A stretch of DNA of 64,000 nt. Origin: Cytophagales bacterium UBA2561. GTDB taxonomy: Bacteria > Bacteroidota > Bacteroidia > Cytophagales > Thermoflexibacteraceae. The position numbers were made by a program, and so were the translations under genes. The notes beneath the pieces were generated by a model. It did no database searches. It saw only the letters and a program-made list of their open reading frames with translations, and was not told the origin of the DNA. Positions within the stretch are counted from its first letter, which is position 1, and every line of letters begins with the position of its first letter. The stretch is from NCBI GenBank assembly GCA_002340355.1, contig DDLX01000045.1, positions 1 through 64,000 of the forward strand, written 5' to 3'. Positions 16,819 to 26,903 of this stretch are shown here, piece after piece.

Positions 16819-17835
16819 ATGTCAGTGACCAAAAATATTATTTTGGGACTACTTATCGTATGGTTTTTTCAGCCTTACACTATCTCTGCAATAGATGATG
16901 AAATAAATAATAGTCCTGAATACCCTGTTTATCGCTTTGACAAAATGAAAAAGTGGTATCAATATTACAGCGAAAAACTGGGAATTACGGTTACCCCCAA
17001 AGATAACCGTTTATTATTACAAGAAATTGTCAGTTGGATGGGGACTCCCTATCATTATGGACATAGTTCCAAAACAGGCACAGATTGCTCAGGATTCGTA
17101 GGACAAGTATATCAAAAAGCATATTCCATTTTCCTACCCCGAAGTGCCGCCGCTATCTTCAAAGAAAAAACAATGATTAAAGTTCCTTCTACTGATTTAC
17201 AGTTAGGGGACTTACTATTTTTCGGAACAGGTAGTGGTCGAGTATCACATATCGGCATTTATCTCAAAGAAGGTAAATTTGTACATGCCAGTTCACTTCG
17301 ACGAAGAGGTGTCATAGTAGCACGACTAGACTCGCACTATCATCAGCAACGCTTTGTAGGAGCGGGACGTTACCATCAGCCAAATCCCATGCTTGATTTT
17401 CAACCTAAAAACTATTTAGTTGATCAACTTCCTGTGGCACAAGTTTCATTTTTGTCAATTGATTCGATAGACTATTCTTTACCACCACTTCGAACTATTG
17501 AAATTGTTACAACAGCTGATCCTAAACTCATTTCGGAGACAACCCCAGATATAACTTTAGAAACCCAAATTATAACAGCTTCAATTTCAGAGACTGTAGT
17601 TATAAATCCAGCTAATACTCTGAAAATCAAACAAGAAGAGAGTACTACAATAACTTCTGAGCCTATTTCTAAGATTATTTCAAAAGTAACTCCAGAAAAA
17701 GTTTTAGAAGAATGTCATCAGGAAGAGGAAATTGCTGTTATTCCAACTCCTAAAAAAATAATTCTTTTAGAAACAGAGAAAATATCACAAAATTCAGTTC
17801 AAAATGTTTTTACACGAGGACGATTAGTTCGATAA
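16819..17835 (+). CDS. Secreted NlpC/P60 peptidoglycan hydrolase
   Basis: A 338-residue C40-family cysteine peptidase that cuts peptide bonds of peptidoglycan stems. An N-terminal hydrophobic segment (NIILGLLIVWFF) acts as a signal peptide or anchor. The catalytic domain covers about residues 62-180, with Cys90 in TDCSGFVGQVY, His144 in SHIGIYL and His156 in KFVHASS as the expected triad. It ends before a 150-residue tail rich in Thr, Ile, Pro and Glu with no recognised domain, probably disordered. The gene stands alone behind the relic-filled gap and ends at a hairpin shared with the TPR-CHAT gene. Confidence 0.92.
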   Translation: MSVTKNIILGLLIVWFFQPYTISAIDDEINNSPEYPVYRFDKMKKWYQYYSEKLGITVTPKDNRLLLQEIVSWMGTPYHYGHSSKTGTDCSGFVGQVYQKAYSIFLPRSAAAIFKEKTMIKVPSTDLQLGDLLFFGTGSGRVSHIGIYLKEGKFVHASSLRRRGVIVARLDSHYHQQRFVGAGRYHQPNPMLDFQPKNYLVDQLPVAQVSFLSIDSIDYSLPPLRTIEIVTTADPKLISETTPDITLETQIITASISETVVINPANTLKIKQEESTTITSEPISKIISKVTPEKVLEECHQEEEIAVIPTPKKIILLETEKISQNSVQNVFTRGRLVR

Positions 17836-17862
17836 TTTTTCATAAAAAGACATTATTTTTCA

Positions 17863-17898
17863 ATGCTCTAAATCGTGAAGACTTAGAGCATCTTTTTT
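17863..17898 (+). terminator. Terminator after the NlpC/P60 gene
   Basis: ATGCTCTAA (17863-17871) pairs with TTAGAGCAT (17883-17891) around an 11-base loop and is followed by CTTTTTT. It lies between convergent genes and may also serve the TPR-CHAT gene. Confidence 0.8.
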
Positions 17899-17904
17899 GA
17901 TTTC

Positions 17905-20900
17905 TCATTTTGTTTTTCCAGTACTAATCATCACAAATGGACTCCAATATCTTGGCTTACTAAACTGCTTAATTTTTCGTAATTCTCGTTTAGCTTCTAA
18001 AAATGACAAACGTAAATTTCCTGTTTCTAACCATTTAGAATACATCAATTGCATCAGTTTATTCGTAGCATAATCATCTACCTTGAATAGAGTCATTACA
18101 AAATTCTCTACTCCTGCTGCCAAAAATGCTCGCTGTAAACCTGCAACACCATCTCCAACTTTCACATCACCTCTCCCTGTTTCACAAGCACTTAACACTG
18201 CCAATTCTGTACCATCCAAATTTAAATCTTTAGCTTCATAAGCTGTCAAAATTCCAGGGGCAACATTATAACTATATACATTTCCTTCTGCCATCAAATC
18301 ACCTGCATTCTGCAATAGGACTCCTGACCTCAAAAGTGGATTATTTTTGGTTTTTTCGTCTGTTAAAACTGTTTCATCAGAAGTTTCGGTTTCGTCATTT
18401 GCAAAAAAACCATGTGTCGCAATATGAATTACTTTAGGACTTCGAATATTTTCTAGAGAATCTTCATGAGCCTGTAAGTTCAATAGTGTCAAGGGTTTAT
18501 GATCACTTTTATTAAATAAATTACTAATTGTTTCGATTTCATCCTGTGTCCCTGGTAATTGTGTAATTTGGCGATTTGAAATAATAACCCACTCTTCAGG
18601 TTTATCATGTAACTCATGATAAAAAACAGGATTGCCAATAAAAACAAACTCATGTGAACGCTGAATTTTTGGACGTATATATGTTCCTGCTTTTTGTTTT
18701 TTTTCCAGATTCACTAAATCTTTTGTTGTGCCAACCTGAATAATATTCATTTTATCAATCAAGTAAGTTTCTTTGTCTTTTAACATTGATTCAAGATTGA
18801 TTTGATTATATACCCCTTCAGTAGAGAGATAAATTTTAAGATTATCTTGGTCAGGGAGTAATGTATCAATTGCTTGCCAATACCGCTTGTAGGATTTACG
18901 ATCTTTAACTCCAAATCGGATATTATTTCGATAATATTTAAGATAGTTTGCCTCCATTTTATTTCCATCCTCAAAAGGAATAAATTGAGGTGCTTTTAGG
19001 CGTTGTTCAGGCATAATTAGAAGTGCGGCATAAATCACTGAATCTGTAAAAACTTTCCCAAAATGACGATACCGAATTAATTCAATAGCCACCTCACCTT
19101 CACGTAAATTATCACGTACTTGATTCCATGTGATTTCCTCTTGTTTTTCACTAATATTCAAGCGACTATACAAATCTTTTTCTAAGGTTTCAATGTCTTT
19201 TTGCATCTGCTTGAGGTCAATTCCAAGTTCTCGTTGTTCTTCCGAATTCAAGCCTAATAATTTGACATACTCTCGTTTGTCAGCCTGCCATTTTTCGTAA
19301 TCTATTCGAAGTAAACTATCCGACTCAACTTGCTTTCGGATACGACTCAAAGAAGCATTTAAAAGCAGGGTTTTAGTCATCAATTTATTGTTGTAAATAT
19401 GGCTGATAAATTCTGGGTTTTCTTTACTCATTTCGACCATCAAACCCGTATAAAACTCGAAGTCTCCCTTAATTTTTGACCAATATTTATATTTTTCATC
19501 ATCGGTATAAATAGGAAACTTTTCCGCAATATCAGCCTTGTACAATTCAAGTGATTTATCAATATATTTTTTGGATTTTTTATATTCTTTCGATACATAA
19601 TACAATTTTGCAGACTTACTCAAAGACTTGGCATATTCAGAATGCGTTTTTCCTAACACCTTCTTATAAATCTTTTGTGATTTCTCATAAAAAAATTGTG
19701 CAGACTTGAAATTCTCCTGTCGTAACTCCACATCACCCAATAAAATATTGATGTCCGCCGTATTTCGGTTATTTTCAGTACCAAGCGTTCCTGTCCAAAT
19801 TCGTTCTGCAATTTTGAGCTGGGAAAAAGCTTTATCTAACTGGTTTTGAGTAACATAAAAACGGGCTAAACCCAACAAAGCATCCGCATAAATAGGGGTA
19901 TTTTTACCTAAGTTATTGGCAATAATTTCTTCTGATTCAAGCAGTAATTTTTCAACTCCTTTTTTATCATCCCCTTTAAAAAACTTAACTAAAGCCAATT
20001 TTTCTAAAGCAATTGCTACCTGAATATGATTTCGGGTATAATTTGTTTCTAAAATTTTCACACCTCGATTCAATTCAATTTCGGCTTCCTCGTAAGCTCC
20101 TTTTGCTTCGTATAATTCTGCCAAAATCATAATACTTTCGACTGTTCGGACAGAGTTTCTCCCAAAAGATTTTTCAGCAATATCAAGAGCTTGGGTAATG
20201 TACTCTTCTGCCTCACCGTATTTTCCCGTAATGGTTTTCAGGCGGGCATATTGATTATATGTATTTATCAAAAAACGAGAGTTTTTTCCATATCGTTCTG
20301 AACGAGCCCTCACTGCTTTACTCAAAATTCGTTCAGCAGCATCCAGCTCGTCCATTTTTAAATACAAATAAGCCAATTCATCTTGCGCCGAAGATCCCGC
20401 AATAATTTTATCATACTTTCGCTGAATTTTGGTAAAGGCTTTATTTGCCTCTTCAAAAAGTCCCATCGTAACGTAATAATTTGCAGAAGTTTGCAATGCC
20501 TGAGCATACTCCAAAGCATAAGCATCGGGGTCACGCTGAGCTTCAAAGATTTTTAGGGAACTTCTTAGGAGCGTATCCGCATCGTTATAGTTCCCTTGAA
20601 GCATATCAAAACGTACTTTTCGCTCCAAGAAATGAGCATATTTCGGATGATTTGAACCATATAATTTTTTACTCAAAACAAAAGCTGTTTCAGTTTTTAA
20701 CCGAACAGAATCATACTTTTCTACCGCCTCGTAATAATTGGATAATTGTTCTAAATAAATCAGGTATTTTGGATGGTCTTTGGTGAGATATTTTGATAAT
20801 TCACTATAAAATGAGGCTTGGTAAATTTCCTCAACCTTCTGAAATTGGTTGGTGTAATTTTGGTAATATTTTGCCTCCAACATTTTGGCTTCTTGATAGC

Positions 20901-22335
20901 CTTTGGAATTTTTACCATAAATTAACTTATTGGTTTCCAATAGTTTTCTTAAAATTTCTTTTGCCTCTTCATCATGTCCTCCCAAAATAACAGCCAACTC
21001 ATAAGCCCATTTCAATACTCGAATTCGTTCAACATGATTTAGGGGAATATCCTTGGAATTATTGACCAATTCCATTAAGTCGTCAAAAATTTCACTTGAT
21101 AAATCAGTCGTAATTTTTTGTTCTACATCACTTAGTTTCCTCCAAAAAAGTAACTTTCCTCTCCATTTTCCAAGTTTAAGCGTAACATTTTTCAATGCAT
21201 TATTCAGATTTGCACCACCCAAAGCATAATCTATAAAATCTCGCTCATTATCAAGACGTTGGGCATTTCGATTTTGAATATTTTCATAACCATAATATTT
21301 TTCAGCATTTTCGGAATAATCCCAAAGTTCATCATTTCGTTTACGGATAAACATAAAATCCATATAAAAATCAATCAAATCTTGGTGCATCCGCAAATAA
21401 TCCTTATGAACAGTAGTCAAAATTCGTTCGGCTCGATACAGATTTTTTTCCATCGTTCGGCGAATATCCGTAACATCTTTGGCACTATCCAAGTCCATCA
21501 AATTCTCAACATGCTTATTCCGAATAAAGGCAACTTCTCGATTATTCAAATTATCATCAATCCAAGTGTACGCCTCATTCAGATATTTTCGAGTTTTTTC
21601 ATAATCCCCTTTTCTACGCCAAACATCCGCCCGAAGTGTCATAATTTGAGCATATTGATTTTGATAACGTCGTAATTCTACCCCCGATAATTTTCGAGTA
21701 ACATAGTCATTTATAACTTCATCGTAATATTTAATTTCATTATTTTCGTTGTTCAAAAGTTTCTTTTGGAGACGTAACCATTCGGGGACAACAGCTTCAA
21801 ATTTTTCAGCGTGTCCCCTATCATAAGCAATTTTTGCCTTGATACTCAGGATTTTGATGGGAATAATTCTGTCTTGAAATTTTTTAGAAAATTTGCCTCT
21901 ATCCGAAACGGAGACTCCTAAAATTTGTAGTGCCGAATCTAAATATTTTTCAGCTTTATTGGTATGAGAATAATTCAAATACAATTGCGCTGCATCCAAA
22001 TAGGCATTTCCAACAGGCAGAGGATTTTTGGAATTAAGGATTTTTTTATTTTCGAGGCATTCATTCAAGAGGGTTTCAAAGCGGGGATAATTTCCAATAG
22101 CTTCTGCATATTTTGCCAGATACATCTGGAGCAAAACCGTGCTTCTATCTTCTTCGGATTTGCTTTTTAATCGATTAATCGCTCGATCACACAATTCATA
22201 AGCTTTTTGATAGTCACCATCATCGTAATATCTCTCGGAAATATCTAGGGTTTTCTGGTATTTTTGGGCATATAACAAATTGATACTCAAGAGAAAAAAT
22301 AGTACCCACAAATTACGAATATTTTTCGTTTTCAT
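17905..22335 (-). CDS. Giant TPR-CHAT protein (caspase-like peptidase candidate)
   Basis: A 1476-residue protein with a signal peptide (NLWVLFFLLSINLLYAQ) and about 1000 residues of tetratricopeptide repeats, e.g. EKTRKYLNEAY, GKYGEAEEYITQALDIAEK, GAYEEAEIELNRGVKIL and EYKKSKKYIDKSLEL. The C-terminal CHAT domain (about 1130-1476) has the caspase-fold dyad His1308 in IHIATHGFF and Cys1384 in LSACETGRGD, so it should be catalytically competent. The signal peptide implies an envelope location, unlike cytosolic CHAT peptidases such as Craspase Csx29. No CRISPR or gasdermin-like neighbour is present. It is monocistronic, with TATCTTTG at 22376-22383 as its -7 box. Confidence 0.92.
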   Translation of the reverse strand: MKTKNIRNLWVLFFLLSINLLYAQKYQKTLDISERYYDDGDYQKAYELCDRAINRLKSKSEEDRSTVLLQMYLAKYAEAIGNYPRFETLLNECLENKKILNSKNPLPVGNAYLDAAQLYLNYSHTNKAEKYLDSALQILGVSVSDRGKFSKKFQDRIIPIKILSIKAKIAYDRGHAEKFEAVVPEWLRLQKKLLNNENNEIKYYDEVINDYVTRKLSGVELRRYQNQYAQIMTLRADVWRRKGDYEKTRKYLNEAYTWIDDNLNNREVAFIRNKHVENLMDLDSAKDVTDIRRTMEKNLYRAERILTTVHKDYLRMHQDLIDFYMDFMFIRKRNDELWDYSENAEKYYGYENIQNRNAQRLDNERDFIDYALGGANLNNALKNVTLKLGKWRGKLLFWRKLSDVEQKITTDLSSEIFDDLMELVNNSKDIPLNHVERIRVLKWAYELAVILGGHDEEAKEILRKLLETNKLIYGKNSKGYQEAKMLEAKYYQNYTNQFQKVEEIYQASFYSELSKYLTKDHPKYLIYLEQLSNYYEAVEKYDSVRLKTETAFVLSKKLYGSNHPKYAHFLERKVRFDMLQGNYNDADTLLRSSLKIFEAQRDPDAYALEYAQALQTSANYYVTMGLFEEANKAFTKIQRKYDKIIAGSSAQDELAYLYLKMDELDAAERILSKAVRARSERYGKNSRFLINTYNQYARLKTITGKYGEAEEYITQALDIAEKSFGRNSVRTVESIMILAELYEAKGAYEEAEIELNRGVKILETNYTRNHIQVAIALEKLALVKFFKGDDKKGVEKLLLESEEIIANNLGKNTPIYADALLGLARFYVTQNQLDKAFSQLKIAERIWTGTLGTENNRNTADINILLGDVELRQENFKSAQFFYEKSQKIYKKVLGKTHSEYAKSLSKSAKLYYVSKEYKKSKKYIDKSLELYKADIAEKFPIYTDDEKYKYWSKIKGDFEFYTGLMVEMSKENPEFISHIYNNKLMTKTLLLNASLSRIRKQVESDSLLRIDYEKWQADKREYVKLLGLNSEEQRELGIDLKQMQKDIETLEKDLYSRLNISEKQEEITWNQVRDNLREGEVAIELIRYRHFGKVFTDSVIYAALLIMPEQRLKAPQFIPFEDGNKMEANYLKYYRNNIRFGVKDRKSYKRYWQAIDTLLPDQDNLKIYLSTEGVYNQINLESMLKDKETYLIDKMNIIQVGTTKDLVNLEKKQKAGTYIRPKIQRSHEFVFIGNPVFYHELHDKPEEWVIISNRQITQLPGTQDEIETISNLFNKSDHKPLTLLNLQAHEDSLENIRSPKVIHIATHGFFANDETETSDETVLTDEKTKNNPLLRSGVLLQNAGDLMAEGNVYSYNVAPGILTAYEAKDLNLDGTELAVLSACETGRGDVKVGDGVAGLQRAFLAAGVENFVMTLFKVDDYATNKLMQLMYSKWLETGNLRLSFLEAKRELRKIKQFSKPRYWSPFVMISTGKTK

Positions 22336-22375
22336 CAGATTCTTAGTTTTGGAAATTTCACGATTCTATCTTATT

Positions 22376-22383
22376 CAAAGATA
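22376..22383 (-). promoter_or_regulatory. -7 box of the TPR-CHAT gene
   Basis: On the minus strand this reads TATCTTTG, fitting TAnnTTTG, 41 bases before the ATG. No TTG was found at the -33 spacing. Confidence 0.5.
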
Positions 22384-22427
22384 AAATAATTTTGAAATGT
22401 TGAGTTATTCGACACCAATTCAAACAG

Positions 22428-22468
22428 AAAAGGAACAAAAACATTGCCGTGGCTTTTTTGTTCCTTTT
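22428..22468 (-). terminator. Terminator of alaS
   Basis: AAAAGGAACAAAAA (22428-22441) pairs over 14 bases with TTTTTGTTCCTTTT (22455-22468). The loop includes GCC/GGC. It lies 62 bases after the alaS stop and separates alaS from the TPR-CHAT gene on the same strand. Confidence 0.82.
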
Positions 22469-22529
22469 TTGAAAGTTCTAAAAATGTGCGAAATCTCGCA
22501 AAAATTCACCAAATTCTAAAAAACGACTC

Positions 22530-25142
22530 TTAAAAAATAGCTTTTGCTTTTTCAAGGGCTTTTTCCAAACCATTTATATCCCGACCTGCCGCCGTTGCAA
22601 AAAATGGTTGTCCACCGCCTCCGCCTTTGATTTCTTTGGCAAGATCCCGAATAATTTGACTGGCATTCAAGTTCTTAGATTCTACCAATTTATCAGAAAT
22701 TAATAACGCTAAATGTGGACGACCTTGAATTTCTGTTCCTAAAAGCATCGCCAAATTATCAAATTGGTTTCGCAACTGAAAAGCAATTTGTTTCATGGCA
22801 TCTGCCGAAGGTAAATTGACTTTCTGAACCAAACACAAATGGTCATCTTTTTGCTCAATTAAATCCATTAATTCTGACTTTGTTCGAGCAATTTCTTGAC
22901 GATGCAAAGCCTCAATTTCTTTCGAAAGTTGATTTTTTTCTTTGGCTAATTTTTCAATTGCCTTGGTTAAGTTTTTCGGATTTTTGAGCAAATTTTTCAA
23001 ATCCACAATTAATTTAAACTGTTTATTAACTAATTTTTCTGCTCCCTCTCCTGTAACCGCTTCAATTCGCCGAATTCCTGCCGCAATCGAAGATTCAGAA
23101 GTAATTTTAAGCAACCCAATTTCTCCTGTTGCCTCAACATGTGTTCCACCACAAAGTTCAACTGAATAATCTTTATCAAAAACAATTGTTCGTACAAAAT
23201 CACCGTATTTTTCACCAAAAAGAGCCATTGCTCCCATTTCTTTTGCCTCATCAATCGGGATATTTCGATACTCATTCAAGGAAATATTTTCTCGAATTTT
23301 TTGATTGACAATTTGCTCAATTTCAGATAATTGTTCGTCTGTAATTTTGGAAGGATGTGAAAAATCAAATCGTAAATATTCCGAGTTTACCAATGAGCCC
23401 CGTTGCTCTACGTGATTTCCCAAAACTTGACGTAAAGCAGCATGAAGTAAGTGAGTAGCAGAGTGATTATTTTCCGTAGATTTTCGTTTCCGAAGATTGA
23501 TTTTACTTTCAAAATTAGCCGTCAAATTTTTCGGTAATCTTTTGGCAAAATGAATGATTAAATCATTTTCTTTTTTTGTATCAATGATTTCAACTTTTTC
23601 ATTTTCAGAAACTAATAAGCCTTTATCTCCAATTTGTCCACCTGCTTCGGCATAAAAAGGAGTTTTATCCAAAACTAACTGGAAGAGTGTTTTTTTCTTC
23701 TCTTTGATTTCCCGATAACGCAAAATTTTGGAAGTCGTTTCGGTAAAATCGTAGCCTATAAATTCGGGTTCATCACCTTCTTGTACAAAAATCCAGTCTC
23801 CTTTTTCGGAAGTTTGGGCTTTTCTCGCACGTGTTTTTTGCGCTTCCATTGCCTTATCAAAGCCTTTTTGGTCGATTTTCAGATTATTTTCCCGTGCAAT
23901 TAATTGGGTTAAATCTAATGGAAAACCAAACGTATCATACAATTCAAAAGCTGTTTCACCATCAATTGTATCTGATTTTAGGTTTGATTTAATTTCCTCA
24001 AAAAGTTTCAAACCTTTCTCCAAAGTCCGTAAAAAAGAAGTTTCTTCTTCTTTAATGACATTTCGAATAAAATCTTGTTGGGCTTCGAGTTCAGGAAAAA
24101 TATTGGCAAATTGTTCGGCGATAATGTCCAATAATCGATAAAAAAACGGTTCATTGAACCCTAAAAACGTAAACCCATATCGAACGGCACGGCGTAAAAT
24201 TCGGCGAATGACATAACCAGCTCCCGTATTTGAAGGCAATTGACCGTCTGCAATCGCAAAGGAAACCGCCCGAATATGGTCGGCTAAAACCCGCATTGCC
24301 ATCGTAATTTTTTCGTTCGAATTGTATTTTTTACCTGATGCTTTTTCGATAAATTCGATTAAAGGCGTAAAAACATCCGTATCGTAATTCGAGTTTTTGC
24401 CCTGTACAACCATTGCCAAACGTTCAAAACCCATTCCTGTATCAACGTGTTTATCAGGGAGTTGTTCCAAAGAACGGTCAGCTTTTCGATTAAATTGAAT
24501 AAAAACTAAATTCCAAATTTCAATAACTAAAGGATGGTCTTGATTGACTAAATCGGCTCCAGCTATTTCTTGAATTTCAGCTTCGTCTCGAATATCAATA
24601 TGAATTTCGGAACAAGGACCACAAGGACCCGTCTCGCCCATTTCCCAAAAATTATCCTTTTTTGAGCCGTACAAAATACGGTCTTCGGAGACGTGTTGTT
24701 TCCAAAAATCTTTGGCTTCCTCGTCTGACTCCAGATTTTCATTTTTATCCCCTCCGAAAACCGTCACATAAAGTCGGTCTTTTGGCAATCCGTACACTTC
24801 GGTTAGTAATTCCCAACCCCATGCAATTGCCTCCTTTTTGAAATAATCGCCAAACGACCAATTGCCCAACATTTCGAACATGGTATGATGATAGGTATCC
24901 GCCCCTACATCGTCAAGGTCGTTGTGCTTGCCTGACACCCGCAGACATTTTTGAGAATTGGCAACTCGCTTATTTTCAGCGATTTTGTTGCCTAAAAAAT
25001 AATCTTTAAACTGATTCATGCCCGCATTGGTAAACATCAAAGAGGGGTCATTTTTGAGAACCAAAGGCGCAGAATGAACATATTGGTGGGCTTTCTCTTG
25101 AAAAAAATCAAGGAATTGTTGTCGAATTTCGTTGGATGTCAT
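22530..25142 (-). CDS. alaS: Alanyl-tRNA synthetase
   Basis: An 870-residue class II synthetase that charges tRNA-Ala. The catalytic core shows FTNAGMNQFKDYFLG, TYHHTMFEMLGNWSFGDYF and GPCGPCSEIH. The editing domain has HSATHLLHAALR and CGGTHV, which hold the zinc site, and the C-terminal DHHA1 region ends with GGGGGQPFFA. The start at 25142 (MTSNEIRQQFLDFF) was chosen because the family begins with this helix; ten more residues are possible from the ATG at 25172. Upstream lies an exact -7 box at 25237-25244. Confidence 0.97.
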   Translation of the reverse strand: MTSNEIRQQFLDFFQEKAHQYVHSAPLVLKNDPSLMFTNAGMNQFKDYFLGNKIAENKRVANSQKCLRVSGKHNDLDDVGADTYHHTMFEMLGNWSFGDYFKKEAIAWGWELLTEVYGLPKDRLYVTVFGGDKNENLESDEEAKDFWKQHVSEDRILYGSKKDNFWEMGETGPCGPCSEIHIDIRDEAEIQEIAGADLVNQDHPLVIEIWNLVFIQFNRKADRSLEQLPDKHVDTGMGFERLAMVVQGKNSNYDTDVFTPLIEFIEKASGKKYNSNEKITMAMRVLADHIRAVSFAIADGQLPSNTGAGYVIRRILRRAVRYGFTFLGFNEPFFYRLLDIIAEQFANIFPELEAQQDFIRNVIKEEETSFLRTLEKGLKLFEEIKSNLKSDTIDGETAFELYDTFGFPLDLTQLIARENNLKIDQKGFDKAMEAQKTRARKAQTSEKGDWIFVQEGDEPEFIGYDFTETTSKILRYREIKEKKKTLFQLVLDKTPFYAEAGGQIGDKGLLVSENEKVEIIDTKKENDLIIHFAKRLPKNLTANFESKINLRKRKSTENNHSATHLLHAALRQVLGNHVEQRGSLVNSEYLRFDFSHPSKITDEQLSEIEQIVNQKIRENISLNEYRNIPIDEAKEMGAMALFGEKYGDFVRTIVFDKDYSVELCGGTHVEATGEIGLLKITSESSIAAGIRRIEAVTGEGAEKLVNKQFKLIVDLKNLLKNPKNLTKAIEKLAKEKNQLSKEIEALHRQEIARTKSELMDLIEQKDDHLCLVQKVNLPSADAMKQIAFQLRNQFDNLAMLLGTEIQGRPHLALLISDKLVESKNLNASQIIRDLAKEIKGGGGGQPFFATAAGRDINGLEKALEKAKAIF

Positions 25143-25236
25143 ACGGATTTGAAGTTTGGAAAACCTTGCCAAATCTCAAGGATTTTTGCGCCACACTTCA
25201 GGCAAACAAGGTGTTTTTAAACTATTTTTTGAGAGG

Positions 25237-25244
25237 CAAAGGTA
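25237..25244 (-). promoter_or_regulatory. -7 box of alaS
   Basis: Reads TACCTTTG on the minus strand, the exact consensus, 95 bases before the chosen alaS ATG. A TTG at -33 spacing was not found. Confidence 0.55.
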
Positions 25245-25305
25245 CAATTTTTAGAGGAATTGTATTGTTGTAAATCGGCTTCGGAAAAATGACTTTTTTT
25301 CATGC

Positions 25306-25998
25306 TTATTTTTTTGACAAATTTTTAAACCAATTTGTATTTTGGTATACATCTGACAGTTTCAATTTTACGCCCACAGTCATAACACAAGTTTGGTCTG
25401 CTGAATCGTACACTTTTAGAATCCAGTCGGTTTTGCCTTTTCTTAAAAACTGCTCAATTTTATAGGTGTCTTGCGAAATCAAAAGGTATTCTTCGAGGCT
25501 TTCTAAACTTTGGTAATAGGCTTTTTTTTCGGTACGGTCTTTCTTTTGAGTCGAAGGAGATAAAATTTCAATGATGGATTTTGGATTGGTCAGATGTCCG
25601 TTATCATCATAAATTTCATTACTGGCTACGGTTATTGCCAAATCAGGCACATAAAAATAACCCATATATTTTCTTGAAATTTCAATATCATTGACATAAG
25701 GATAGTACTGACTTAGGTTAACTTCTTGATAAATCAAGCTCGCCAAACTACCTAATATTTTTTTGTGATCGTAAGATGATTTCGGCATATCAAATTGGGT
25801 TTGAAATGAATTTAAATTAAATTGTTCGCTGAGGACGTATAAAATGATTTCGGAAGAAATCGGATTTTCGCCTTCCTTCGGAATAATCAACCCATCCATA
25901 AATTCGATTTTACCTTCGATTTTATCCTGAAATAATTCAGCTTCTTCTAAGGTAAATCTTTGAGGAGTAATATTTGACGTAATGGCATTCAACATCAT
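25306..25998 (-). CDS. Uma2-family endonuclease, copy A
   Basis: A 230-residue protein of the Uma2 (DUF820) family, PD-(D/E)XK-fold putative nucleases common in cyanobacteria and Bacteroidota. Shared features are FTLEEAELFQDKIEGKIEFMDG near the start, FYVPDLAITV (core aspartate) and IEILSPSTQKKDRTEKK, whose E and K complete the likely active site, then LEEYLLISQD. It lies downstream of a near-identical paralogue in the same orientation. The physiological role of the family is not established; single proteins are usually not toxic defence effectors. Confidence 0.85.
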   Translation of the reverse strand: MMLNAITSNITPQRFTLEEAELFQDKIEGKIEFMDGLIIPKEGENPISSEIILYVLSEQFNLNSFQTQFDMPKSSYDHKKILGSLASLIYQEVNLSQYYPYVNDIEISRKYMGYFYVPDLAITVASNEIYDDNGHLTNPKSIIEILSPSTQKKDRTEKKAYYQSLESLEEYLLISQDTYKIEQFLRKGKTDWILKVYDSADQTCVMTVGVKLKLSDVYQNTNWFKNLSKK

Positions 25999-26059
25999 TC
26001 AATTCTATTGATTTTGAGAAGTTTATAATATACGAAGATACAAAAATAACTTTATATTA

Positions 26060-26740
26060 CTACTCTGTAAACCAATTTGTATTTTGGTACACATCTGAAA
26101 GTTTCAATTTTACGCCTACGGTCATAATGCAAGTTTGATCTGCCGAATCATAGACTTTTACAATCCAGTCGGTTTTGCCTTTTCTTAAAAACTGCTCAAT
26201 TTTATAGGTGTCTTGCGAAATCAAAAGGTATTCTTCGAGACTTTCTAAACTTTGGTAATAGGCTTTTTTTTCAGTACGGTCTTTCTTTTGGGTCGAAGGA
26301 GATAAAATTTCAATAATGGACTTGGGATTGGTCAGATGTCCATTATCATCATAAATCCGACTATCTTGTAAGGTAATCGCCAAGTCAGGCATATAAAAAT
26401 AACCCGTATATTTTCTTGAGATTTCAATATCATTGACATAATAACCATAAGTAGAATGATTGATTTGTTGAGACAATAAAAAATTCAATTGACGTAAAAT
26501 TTCTTTGTGATTATACGATGATTTAGGCATATCAAATTGGTTTTGAAATGAATCTAAATTAAATTGTTCACTTAGGATGTATAAAATGACCTCTGGCGGA
26601 ATGGGATTTTTGCCTTCCTTTGGGATAATCAACCCATCCATAAATTCGATTTTGCCTTCGATTTTATCTTGCACTAATTCAGCTTCTTCTAAGGTAAATT
26701 TTTGGGGAGTAATATTTGACGTAATGACATTTAACATCAT
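26060..26740 (-). CDS. Uma2-family endonuclease, copy B
   Basis: A 226-residue paralogue of the gene at 25306-25998. The first 40 and the last 90 residues are almost identical, while the middle (about 70-125: LRQLNFLLSQQINHSTY versus LGSLASLIYQEVNLSQY) differs, as if only that part were free to change. The core D (YMPDLAIT) and the E-K pair (IEILSPSTQKKDRTEKK) are intact. The 60-base spacer suggests a single transcript. The tandem copy looks like a recent duplication. Confidence 0.85.
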   Translation of the reverse strand: MMLNVITSNITPQKFTLEEAELVQDKIEGKIEFMDGLIIPKEGKNPIPPEVILYILSEQFNLDSFQNQFDMPKSSYNHKEILRQLNFLLSQQINHSTYGYYVNDIEISRKYTGYFYMPDLAITLQDSRIYDDNGHLTNPKSIIEILSPSTQKKDRTEKKAYYQSLESLEEYLLISQDTYKIEQFLRKGKTDWIVKVYDSADQTCIMTVGVKLKLSDVYQNTNWFTE

Positions 26741-26863
26741 TCAATTCTATTGAGTTTGATACGTGTATAATTCGCTCAATCTAAGGACATTTCATTAAAA
26801 AGCAAATGGGTTTCGAGGATTTTTGATGAAAAAGGGGGGCATGTGTGGATCAAAGTTATTGGA

Positions 26864-26894
26864 TTGTAAAAGAATAAGGTTTTTGATAAATTTG
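26864..26894 (+). promoter_or_regulatory. Putative promoter of the AbiTii-like gene
   Basis: TTG at 26864-26866, 20 bases, then TAAATTTG at 26887-26894, a good -33/-7 fit. The predicted transcript would start near 26901 and carry a leader of about 125 bases. Confidence 0.5.
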
Positions 26895-26903
26895 GTTTGC
26901 TTT

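Noticed and set aside
21259..21675. A 138-residue frame antisense to the TPR-CHAT gene
   Set aside because: Ile/Phe-rich text typical of the reverse strand of TPR codons.
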